In this document: positions 1-5,432 of the stretch, piece after piece
Layout: each line of letters opens with the position of its first letter
How positions within the stretch are numbered: position 1 is the stretch's first letter
Assembly (NCBI GenBank): GCA_026394025.1
Contig: JAPKZC010000825.1
Span: 1-8,785, forward strand
Source of the DNA: Candidatus Solibacter sp.
GTDB taxonomy: Bacteria; Acidobacteriota; Terriglobia; Bryobacterales; Bryobacteraceae
Direction: 5' to 3'
Length of the DNA stretch: 8,785 nucleotides
Program-made: the position numbers and the translations under genes
The notes under the pieces: model-generated
What the model saw: only the letters and a program-made list of their open reading frames with translations
Told to the model about the DNA's origin: nothing
Database searches by the model: none

Positions 1-390
1 GATATCGAGTTGGTGGGGCTTGAGTTCTGCTTGCCAGATCGCACTGGGGTGGCTCATCCATCGTGTGCATCGCCCGATGATACTGCCAAGGAGTGCGGCG
101 CGTGTTTCTTGTCGGCAGAAGATGGCAATGCCTTCATCCATCGAGTCCGGGGTGGCGGGGGTGCGGAGGCGACGGTACCAAATACTCGATGGCACAGGTA
201 GGTCCGCCGAGTTGCAGTTGAGCCGCGGGGTGCCGGTGCCGGGTACGTACGCCATGGTGTGCTGGAACGGATAGTCTTCGGTGTTGAGCCGGTAGTGTGC
301 GATGCCGCGGTCCGTAAGGTGGCGGACGACGCTGTCGGTGGCAGTGTCGGGTCTTGTGCTTACGATGAGTACGTAAGGGTCATTCGTCAT
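1..390 (-). CDS. ATP-grasp RiPP maturase (graspetide ligase), N-terminal part, cut by window edge
   Basis: The minus-strand frame is open for 130 codons from ATG 390 to the window edge, so only the N-terminal third of the protein is visible. Features typical of MvdC/MvdD/TgmB-like ATP-grasp maturases are present. There is a first beta strand YVLIVSTRPD (residues 6-15), then HYRLNTEDYP (32-41), IWYRRLRTP (70-78), and WMSHPSAIWQAELKPHQL (111-128), matching the family's W-x-[NH]-P...AE-x-K-x-x-QL block. These enzymes use ATP to activate Asp/Glu side chains of a precursor peptide and join them to Thr/Ser (esters) or Lys (amides). The ATP-binding core lies beyond position 1. The start overlaps the stop of precursor D by 11 nt, with AGGA at 402-399 eight bases upstream, so translation is probably coupled to D. 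Fold and role are well supported by these motifs and by the adjacent precursors. The exact subfamily is not resolved. Confidence 0.85.
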   Translation of the reverse strand, partial: MTNDPYVLIVSTRPDTATDSVVRHLTDRGIAHYRLNTEDYPFQHTMAYVPGTGTPRLNCNSADLPVPSSIWYRRLRTPATPDSMDEGIAIFCRQETRAALLGSIIGRCTRWMSHPSAIWQAELKPHQLDI

Positions 391-553
391 CCGTGGTTTC
401 CTGCCTTACCATCGTGCATCGCGTGTCGGAGCTGTATGGTGGCGTCGTGTTCCATCGGTTCTCAGGCGTACTGGTCAACGATTGCACGAGGCATAGGCCG
501 TCTGGTGTTTTGTCGGTTAGCGGCTGTGCGAATTGCAGCAGGAATGGTGTCAT
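380..553 (-). CDS. Graspetide-type precursor peptide D
   Basis: A 57-residue peptide starts at ATG 553 behind AGAGGA (565-560), six bases upstream. It opens MTPFLLQFAQPL, recalling the PFFARFL helix of microviridin leaders and the PWxLR-type starts of TgmA-like peptides. It ends T-R-C-T-M-V-R-Q-E-T-T-D-D-E (residues 44-57), the core shared with the three other peptides. The middle (residues 13-43) is Ser/Thr/Pro-rich and unlike the other peptides. The last codons overlap the maturase start by 11 nt, tying it directly to its probable modifying enzyme. The expected modification is one or more omega-ester links from Thr44, Thr47, Thr53 or Thr54 to Asp/Glu near the C-terminus. The link pattern is inference. 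The gene is short enough to be missed by ordinary gene finding. Confidence 0.85.
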   Translation of the reverse strand: MTPFLLQFAQPLTDKTPDGLCLVQSLTSTPENRWNTTPPYSSDTRCTMVRQETTDDE

Positions 554-588
554 CGGGGATCCTCTGATGTTGTTGACTTGCCGAGGAT

Positions 589-762
589 TTATTGCTCGTC
601 GGTCGTTTCTTGGCTAACTTTGGTGAAGTAGGTAGTGTCTTGCGCGGCAAAGCCGGAGCGTGTTATGTCCACGGTGGCGGGGAGCGGCTCGTCGTGGGTT
701 GGCTCGTCCGCGCAGATTCGGTGCCTTGGTGGCGTGGCGTGCTGGAGAATGAACGGCTGCAA
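589..762 (-). CDS. Graspetide-type precursor peptide C (TTG start)
   Basis: A 57-residue peptide. I place its start at TTG 762 because a near-perfect ribosome binding site, AAGGAGGAG (779-771), sits eight bases upstream and because the product then begins MQPFILQHATPP, in register with the leaders of the sister peptides. The middle has an acidic Thr/Pro stretch (ADEPTHDEPLPAT, residues 18-30) that aligns with a similar stretch in peptide A. The C-terminus is T-Y-F-T-K-V-S-Q-E-T-T-D-E-Q (44-57), the shared core, the only copy ending in Gln. The stop lies 35 nt before the start of D. The frame stays open upstream into gene B, giving a possible 137-residue reading from position 1002, but no start there has comparable support and it would overlap B. 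Confidence 0.8.
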   Translation of the reverse strand: MQPFILQHATPPRHRICADEPTHDEPLPATVDITRSGFAAQDTTYFTKVSQETTDEQ

Positions 763-914
763 CGTGTGTACTCCTCCTTGAGCAGTGTACCTCCGCTGAC
801 CATTGACTGCCACCCGTAATGATCCCTGAGATCCCTGGGGAAGGACTTCTTGTTCCCCCGTTTTGGCAGTAGGCACCGAGTATGGGGTGAGTTCGCCGGA
901 CAGGCGCGTTGCTG
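763..914 (-). other. 152-bp gap between precursor genes B and C, open in the frame of C
   Basis: This stretch separates the stop of B from the TTG start of C. It has no stop codon in the frame of C and reads through as a plausible but unrecognised peptide containing LTPYSVPTAKTG and LRVAVNGQRRY. It holds no good internal start; a GTG near 875 lacks a ribosome binding site. It could be an untranslated spacer, a remnant of a fifth precursor or of an N-terminal extension of C. The last nine bases of the AAGGAGGAG site for C lie within it, at 779-771. I see no terminator hairpin. Confidence 0.35.
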
Positions 915-1115
915 TTATTCGTCGTCGGTGGTTTCGGGCTGCGTACGCGTCTCTCGTGTGCAGCACGCGACTTCTCTTCGGTAATCGGGGGCGTCCACCC
1001 ATTGTCCGTCTACCCAGACTTGCGACAATTGCCGCGCAATGTCGTAACGCAACAAAGGCAGTGCAGCTCTTGGGATCGCTTGTGCGAATCGAAAGAGAAA
1101 TGGAGTCACCGACAT
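915..1115 (-). CDS. Graspetide-type precursor peptide B (TgmA-like)
   Basis: A 66-residue peptide from ATG 1115, preceded by GAGGAG (1131-1126) at a 10-base spacing. An in-frame ATG at 1133 would add six residues and overlap gene A by 11 nt. I prefer 1115 because MSVTPFLFRFAQAIP then matches the MTPFLLQFAQPL start of peptide D. Residues 23-44 contain a R-Y-D-x-x-R-Q...W-V-D-G-Q-W-V-D segment, similar in layout to the YD...Q...V..DG region of putative ATP-grasp-modified RiPPs (TgmA family). The C-terminus is T-R-E-T-R-T-Q-P-E-T-T-D-D-E (53-66), the shared core. It lies 7 nt after the stop of A, so A and B are almost certainly cotranscribed. Likely role: substrate of the ATP-grasp enzyme encoded downstream. 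Confidence 0.85.
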   Translation of the reverse strand: MSVTPFLFRFAQAIPRAALPLLRYDIARQLSQVWVDGQWVDAPDYRREVACCTRETRTQPETTDDE

Positions 1116-1122
1116 CCCGTTC

Positions 1123-1305
1123 TTACTCCTCATCCGTCGATTCCCGATCGACGAAGGTCATTCTGGTGTACTGTGAGGGCGCGTACTCATCGTCCCGGGT
1201 CTTGGCGGGTGGCGGCTCGTCGTCCGTTGGCTGATCGTCAGCAGTGTGCTGCGCGACGCGCTGCGGCTCGGCACCGTGGAGGACGAAAGGGGCTCGGTTG
1301 TGCAT
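1123..1305 (-). CDS. Graspetide-type precursor peptide A
   Basis: A 60-residue peptide, the first of the four in transcription order. It starts at ATG 1305, or at the adjacent in-frame TTG 1308; neither has a good Shine-Dalgarno sequence. The leader-like part contains PFVLHGAEP (residues 6-14), matching PFILQHATP of peptide C. The middle is very acidic and Thr-rich: TADDQPTDDE (21-30) and KTRDDE (35-40) look like extra donor/acceptor blocks. The C-terminus is T-R-M-T-F-V-D-R-E-S-T-D-E-E (47-60), the shared core, the only copy with Ser at its tenth position. The stop is 7 nt before the start of B, and the stop of the Uma2 gene lies 50 nt upstream. Homology to peptides B-D is the main evidence that it is a real gene. 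Confidence 0.75.
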   Translation of the reverse strand: MHNRAPFVLHGAEPQRVAQHTADDQPTDDEPPPAKTRDDEYAPSQYTRMTFVDRESTDEE

Positions 1306-1318
1306 CAAGCTGAACCGC

Positions 1319-1347
1319 AGTGTACCATCAGGCTGCGTATACGTCGA
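1319..1347 (-). promoter_or_regulatory. Candidate sigma-70-like promoter before precursor A
   Basis: On the minus strand TCGACG (1347-1342, 4/6 to TTGACA) is followed after exactly 17 bases by TACACT (1324-1319, 4-5/6 to TATAAT) with a TG one base before it (extended -10). Transcription would begin around 1312, only a few bases before ATG/TTG 1305/1308, giving an almost leaderless mRNA. That would fit the absence of a Shine-Dalgarno sequence in front of A. The match is weak and could be chance. Confidence 0.2.
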
Positions 1348-1355
1348 CTCCGGCC

Positions 1356-1859
1356 CTATTCCAGCTCAGCCAAAGGAACGCAAATATCCGGATCGTCCGT
1401 GCGGAGCATGCCGTCTTTCACTTCCCGCACGGTGTCCAGCGTGTACACAAACGCGCGGCGCGTGCGTGGGTGAAGCAGCCAGACGTAGCGGACGCCGAAG
1501 CTGAGGTAGTCGTCAATCCGCTCCTGCATTTCCTTCATGCGATCGCTGGGGGACAGAATCTCGACACACAAGAAAGGAGGTTCCACAATGATCCCGCCGT
1601 CAGGGGGCGGACCGGTCAGAACCGAGATATCCGGTACCCGGAAACGTGTGGCCTTGACCTGCACTCGCTGCTCGGGCACCACCAGGATGTCCCACTGCTT
1701 CTCCCGGCTACAGAGATAATGGCTCAATAACATTTGCAGACGGCTATGATCCCATTCGCCCACGTTTCGCTCCAACAACTCGCCATCCAGGTATTCGCAA
1801 TCGGGACGGTAGCTGGTCGCCAAGTATTCGCTGAGAGTCACGACGCTGGTGGTCGACAC
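1356..1859 (-). CDS. Uma2 family (PD-(D/E)xK nuclease-like) protein
   Basis: A 167-residue protein of the Uma2/DUF820 family, which has a restriction-endonuclease-like fold and is abundant as scattered copies in cyanobacteria, Acidobacteria and other groups. Seen here: an N-terminal TLSEYLATSYRPDCEYLDGE block (residues 8-27), the fold's acidic residues in RVPDISVLTG (Asp77) and CVEILSPSD (Glu100), and the C-terminal YLSFGVRYVWLLHPRTR motif. The length is normal for the family. I chose GTG 1859 because GAGGGA lies about ten bases upstream and the product then has the usual short N-terminus. GTG 1898 gives 180 residues and a GTGA overlap with the upstream ketosynthase stop but has no ribosome binding site. 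Cellular role is unknown for most members; a nuclease activity is assumed from fold. It ends 50 nt before precursor A, on the same strand. Confidence 0.85.
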   Translation of the reverse strand: MSTTSVVTLSEYLATSYRPDCEYLDGELLERNVGEWDHSRLQMLLSHYLCSREKQWDILVVPEQRVQVKATRFRVPDISVLTGPPPDGGIIVEPPFLCVEILSPSDRMKEMQERIDDYLSFGVRYVWLLHPRTRRAFVYTLDTVREVKDGMLRTDDPDICVPLAELE

Positions 1860-1894
1860 GGTGATTGTTCCCTCAACCGTATTGTCGCGCAACT

Positions 1895-3142
1895 TCACAC
1901 ACGCCGCAGCAGCATGGCGGAATTTTTGCTCCCGAAGGCGATGCAGTTGGCGATGGCATGCTCCACGTGGAGCTTGCGCCCCTTGTCGGGCACGTAATCC
2001 AGATCGCAGTTGGGGTCCGGCTCTTCCACATTAATCGTGGGCGGCACCACGCCGTCGCGCATCGCGAGCAGCGTCGCGGCGATGCCTGCCGCGCCGCAGG
2101 CGCCCTGCGGATGGCCGATCATGCTCTTCAACGAGGAGCCCGCCAACTTGTGGGCATGCTCGCCGAAGGCAAGCTTCACGGCGCGAGTCTCGATGCGGTC
2201 GTTGAGTTCCGTCGAGGTTCCGTGATAGTGGATGTACTGCACGTCGGTGGGCGCAATGCCACCCTCTTTGAGACAGAGACCGATGGCCCGCGCCGGCTCC
2301 TCGCCGCACTCTTCCAGACGCACCCGGTGATAGGCTTCGCAAGTGGAACCGTAACCGGCGATCTCGCCGTAGATGTGCGCGCCGCGCGCCTTCGCCTGCT
2401 CCATCTCTTCCATCACGAAGAACCACGAACCTTCGGCAATCACGAAACCGTCGCGATCCTTGGAGAAGGGGCGCGACGCGCGCGTGGGCTCCTGGTTCCA
2501 ACTGGTGGACATGATGCGCATCAACTGAAAGCCGCGCAAAATCAAGGGCGCGATGGGCGAATCCACGCCGCCCGTTACCACGGTATCCAGTATGCCCATC
2601 TGAATGTTGCGGTAGGCGTAGCCCATGGCGTCGGTAGAAGACGTGCAGCCGGTGGATACGATGTGGCTCAGCCCGCGAAATCCGAAGCGCATGGAAACTT
2701 CGCTGGCCAGCGTGCCGATGGTGCCGGTGGGAATGGTGTACACGCTGCACTGCTTGATCAGGCCGGCGTAAAAAAGCCGGTACTGCTCTTCGGTGAAATC
2801 CTGGCTGCCGCCGCCCGAACCCACGATGACGCCGATGCCACGCAGTTCGTCGCGCGACATCGCACTGGGGTCGAGCCCGGCATCGGCCACTGCCTCGCCG
2901 ACGCTGGCCACCGCCAGGGGGACGGCGCGCGACACGTGCGGGCGGTCCTTTATCTCCACGTACTTTTTCTCGTCGAACTCGTCGGGGACTTCGCCGGCTA
3001 CCTGCACCTGGTATGCAGACGGGTCAAAGCGGGTGATCCTGCGGACCCCGCTCACGCCGTTCCGCGTGGCTTCCCAAAAGCGTTCCCGCCCGATTCCGTT
3101 CGGGCTGACCGCGCCAATCCCTGTAATGACAACACGCCGCAT
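1895..3142 (-). CDS. Beta-ketoacyl-ACP synthase family protein (FabF/KAS II-like)
   Basis: A 415-residue thiolase-fold condensing enzyme of normal FabF length. It catalyses decarboxylative Claisen condensation of an acyl-enzyme with malonyl-ACP in fatty acid or polyketide-like synthesis. The N-terminal RRVVITGIGAVSPNG is typical. The catalytic triad is intact: Cys166 in STGCTSSTDA, His307 in HYHGTSTELND, His344 in KSMIGHPQGACG, with Lys339. Glycine-rich AFGSKNSAM (402-410) closes the fold. Several motif residues differ from housekeeping FabF: STGCTSS rather than TACAT, HYHGTS rather than NAHGTS, and GHPQGACG rather than GHLLGAAG. This suggests a specialised branch rather than the main elongation enzyme. 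No acyl carrier protein, malonyl transferase or reductase gene is in the window. The gene is divergent from the membrane-protein gene at 3189 and is followed closely by the Uma2 gene. Confidence 0.92.
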   Translation of the reverse strand: MRRVVITGIGAVSPNGIGRERFWEATRNGVSGVRRITRFDPSAYQVQVAGEVPDEFDEKKYVEIKDRPHVSRAVPLAVASVGEAVADAGLDPSAMSRDELRGIGVIVGSGGGSQDFTEEQYRLFYAGLIKQCSVYTIPTGTIGTLASEVSMRFGFRGLSHIVSTGCTSSTDAMGYAYRNIQMGILDTVVTGGVDSPIAPLILRGFQLMRIMSTSWNQEPTRASRPFSKDRDGFVIAEGSWFFVMEEMEQAKARGAHIYGEIAGYGSTCEAYHRVRLEECGEEPARAIGLCLKEGGIAPTDVQYIHYHGTSTELNDRIETRAVKLAFGEHAHKLAGSSLKSMIGHPQGACGAAGIAATLLAMRDGVVPPTINVEEPDPNCDLDYVPDKGRKLHVEHAIANCIAFGSKNSAMLLRRV

Positions 3143-3188
3143 TGATTTACTTTGCCTTTAGTCTTCTGGTCAGTATAGGCTGAAACTT

Positions 3189-3662
3189 ATGAATAGCACG
3201 GCACACACCAGCCGGCGAGCCCGCTTACCGTTTTTCTGGCGGGACTCCAGGCGGGCATGGTTGGTATCTGCTGGATGCTGGCATGGCTGGGCTTGAGCGC
3301 GATGGGGCAGCACCGCAGTTTCTGGACGGCGGCGAACCTGATGGCCAGCGTATTCCATGGCGACGCCGCGATTCGCCGCGGATTCGGTTCCAGCACGCTC
3401 AGCGGTATCGCGCTCTACCTGCTGATCTACAGCCTGCTGGGCGCAGGGTTCGCGGCGTGTGTTCGCCATCGCTTCACTGGCCTGGGGACAGTTCTGCTGG
3501 GCGTGCTCTTTTCGGTAGGCTGGTACTGCCTGTGGTTTCGTGTGCTGGGCCAAACTGGCCCGCTTCCCGGTTTATCTGCCCAAGCCGGAGCACCCGGCCT
3601 CCGATGCGGTGGCGGCGAAACAAACCGACGAAGCGATCCCGGCCGATCCCGATTTGAGTTGA
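3189..3662 (+). pseudogene. Small membrane-protein gene with two compensating frame breaks
   Basis: No single frame covers this gene, but three consecutive segments read as one protein. The first starts at ATG 3189 (MNSTAHTSRRARLPF). At the T-run 3231-3235 the coding frame moves, as if one T were missing, and continues as FLAGLQAGMVGICWMLAWLG and on through hydrophobic helices, including ALYLLIYSLLGAGFAACV and LGTVLLGVLFSVGWYCLWF. Around 3530-3550 the frame returns to the first one and reads AKLARFPVYLPKPEHP to a TGA at 3660-3662, nine bases from the convergent rpsA stop. Codons of the tail are strongly GC-ending, as in real genes here. The shortest intact alternative is ATG 3257 to 3721, but its C-terminal part is low-complexity and runs into rpsA. 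I do not recognise the family. It is either decaying or affected by two sequence errors. Confidence 0.55.
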
Positions 3663-3671
3663 GCGGAGCAG

Positions 3672-5384
3672 TTACACGAGCTCCAGTTCGATTTTTTTCG
3701 TCGCCGCGTCTAGTTTGCTGATGCGGAAGCTGCGGATCTGGCCGCTGCGTGGGCCTTCGCCCTTGGATCCGCCGCCGCTCTGACCGCCCTTCCAGCGGGC
3801 CTGCAACATGGACGTCATGGAAGACAGGTCGACACCTTCCTGCGCGGCCTTCACTTCTTCCTTGGGAGCGTCCGCGCTCAACCGGCACGTGGCGTGGACA
3901 CCTTCGCCCAGTTCCACCTTGGCGCGCGCACCGGAAACATCGGTCATGCGGCCTGTCACCACATCGCCTTCCTTGTGCTCGGCGATATACTCGTCGAGAC
4001 TGGTGGGAATTAACTGCCTCATGCCGAGACGCATACGCCGCTTCTCCACATCGAGCTCGAGTACCTGCGCCTTGACCACCTGCCCGGTGTGCAGCACATC
4101 CTGGGGATGATTGATGCGCTTCTCCGCGCTCACATCGCCCACGTGGACCATGCCTTCGACGCCCTCGGCCAACTGCACGAACGCGCCGAACTTCTGGATG
4201 CTGGTGATCGGGCCTTCCACCACCGAGCCCACCGGAAATTTCTGCGCCGCGCCGGCCCAGGGATCGCCCAGCGCCTGTTTGAGGCCGAGCGAAATGCGCC
4301 GGTCCGGGGCATTGACGCCGAGCACCACTACCTCGACGGCATCGCCTGCGTTGACCACATCGGAAGGCTTGCGCACGTTCTTAGCCCAGGACATCTCGGA
4401 GAGATGCACCAGCCCTTCGATGCCCTTTTCCAGTTCGACGAAAGCGCCGAAATCCGTGACGCGCGTCACGCTGCCATTGACGCGCTCACCCACCTTATAC
4501 TTGTCGGCGACCAGATCCCACGGGTGCGGTTGGAGTTGCTTGAGGCCGAGCGAAATGCGTTTCTTGGCGGGATCGACCTTGAGGACCCGCGCCTCCACCT
4601 TGTCGCCAACCTTCAGGACGTCGGCGGGCTTGTTGACGCGGCCCCAGGAGATATCGGCCACGTGCAACAGGGCATCCACCCCGCCGATATCGACAAAGGC
4701 GCCGTAATCGGTCAGGCTGCGCACGGTGCCGTGTACGGTTTCGCCTTCCTTGACTTCGGTGTAGCGTTTGTCCTTGTTGGCGCGCTCTTCCTCTTCGAGG
4801 ACGGCGCGGCGGTCCACCACCACGTCTTCATCGGCGACGTCGAGCTTGATGATGCGGCAGCGGATTTCCTGGCCAACCAGCTTTTCCATTTCAGCGAGAT
4901 CGCGAGCCCCGCTACGCGACGCCGGCATGAAGGCACGAACACCCACATCCACGCTGACGCCGCCTTTGACCACGGCGGAGACCACGCCGGCGATAGGGGA
5001 CTTGTCGGCGAACACCTTCTCGAGCGCGGACCAGTCTTTGGGCCGCTCCACCTTGAGACGGGAAAGCTCGTAGTAGCCACCCTGGTCGCGGCCCTTGACG
5101 GAGACCGGCATCTTGTCGCCCACCTTGGGCGAGTCGCCGGTGGCCTGGAACTCCGCGAGGGGAATGATGCCTTCGGTCTTGTAGCCGATGTCGAGGAAGG
5201 CCGATTCGCCGGTGATGGCGATCACGGTGCCCTCCAGTCCGCGCTTGCCCTCTTCGCGTATGCGATGGGTGTGGGACTGTTCGTACTCGGAAAGTATATC
5301 GCCAAAAGACTCGTCGGGCTCGTTGGTGGTGGGGGACTTCGGATCGGCAAGCCGATCCCGTCCCAGCATGCTTGGGTTGGACAT
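3672..5384 (-). CDS. rpsA: 30S ribosomal protein S1
   Basis: A 570-residue protein with six S1 (OB-fold) RNA-binding repeats at about residues 48-112, 127-194, 213-283, 298-370, 383-457 and 472-568. S1 sits on the small ribosomal subunit and helps it bind and unfold mRNA, especially mRNA with weak Shine-Dalgarno sequences. Repeats 3-5 carry the most typical motifs, such as LTDYGAFVDIGGVDALLHV, VTDFGAFVELEKGIEGLVH and IQKFGAFVQLAEGVEGMVH, each ending in a RISLGLKQ-like block. Repeats 1-2 are diverged, as usual for the ribosome-binding end. Repeat 6 has an insertion with a Gly/Ser-rich linker (about 533-547). ATG 5384 is chosen as the first start of the clean frame; no strong ribosome binding site is visible, common for rpsA, which often controls its own translation. 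It is divergent from the kinase gene and convergent with the gene at 3189. Confidence 0.96.
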   Translation of the reverse strand: MSNPSMLGRDRLADPKSPTTNEPDESFGDILSEYEQSHTHRIREEGKRGLEGTVIAITGESAFLDIGYKTEGIIPLAEFQATGDSPKVGDKMPVSVKGRDQGGYYELSRLKVERPKDWSALEKVFADKSPIAGVVSAVVKGGVSVDVGVRAFMPASRSGARDLAEMEKLVGQEIRCRIIKLDVADEDVVVDRRAVLEEEERANKDKRYTEVKEGETVHGTVRSLTDYGAFVDIGGVDALLHVADISWGRVNKPADVLKVGDKVEARVLKVDPAKKRISLGLKQLQPHPWDLVADKYKVGERVNGSVTRVTDFGAFVELEKGIEGLVHLSEMSWAKNVRKPSDVVNAGDAVEVVVLGVNAPDRRISLGLKQALGDPWAGAAQKFPVGSVVEGPITSIQKFGAFVQLAEGVEGMVHVGDVSAEKRINHPQDVLHTGQVVKAQVLELDVEKRRMRLGMRQLIPTSLDEYIAEHKEGDVVTGRMTDVSGARAKVELGEGVHATCRLSADAPKEEVKAAQEGVDLSSMTSMLQARWKGGQSGGGSKGEGPRSGQIRSFRISKLDAATKKIELELV

Positions 5385-5432
5385 GAGACGTTACTTAAAC
5401 ATTGTGGCATAATCCCGACTGGGATATCTCGC
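5385..5432. promoter_or_regulatory. 48-bp divergent control region between rpsA and the kinase operon
   Basis: Both start codons face away from this short AT-richer gap, so two promoters must overlap here or lie inside the neighbouring genes. On the plus strand CATAAT (5408-5413) is a fair -10 element for the kinase, with only a poor -35 match upstream. For rpsA no convincing -10/-35 pair stands out. GGGA at 5421-5424, eight bases before GTG 5433, is the likely ribosome binding site of the kinase. Assignments are tentative. Confidence 0.35.

Noticed and set aside
462..650. 62-residue Lys/Arg-rich minus-strand reading
   Set aside because: It lies out of frame across the end of C and the start of D, both of which have homology support.
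589..1002. 137-residue minus-strand reading as one protein
   Set aside because: Its N-terminal third overlaps gene B in another frame and has no supported start; only the part from TTG 762 matches the sister peptides.
10..1730. Numerous plus-strand open readings across the first 1.7 kb
   Set aside because: They are antisense to the peptide locus and the Uma2 gene, low in recognisable motifs, and rich in Arg/Ser/Cys as expected of shadow frames.
1860..1898. Uma2 start at GTG 1898 overlapping the ketosynthase stop
   Set aside because: It has no ribosome binding site and adds an atypical N-terminus; GTG 1859 has GAGGGA upstream. It remains possible by GTGA coupling.
1865..3145. 426-residue plus-strand open frame
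   Set aside because: It mirrors the ketosynthase on the other strand, is His/Ala/Arg-rich and has no protein motifs.
4089..5432. Extending the histidine kinase upstream to 4089 (867 residues)
   Set aside because: The extra 448 residues are the antisense of rpsA and carry no domain; the kinase start at GTG 5433 has a ribosome binding site.
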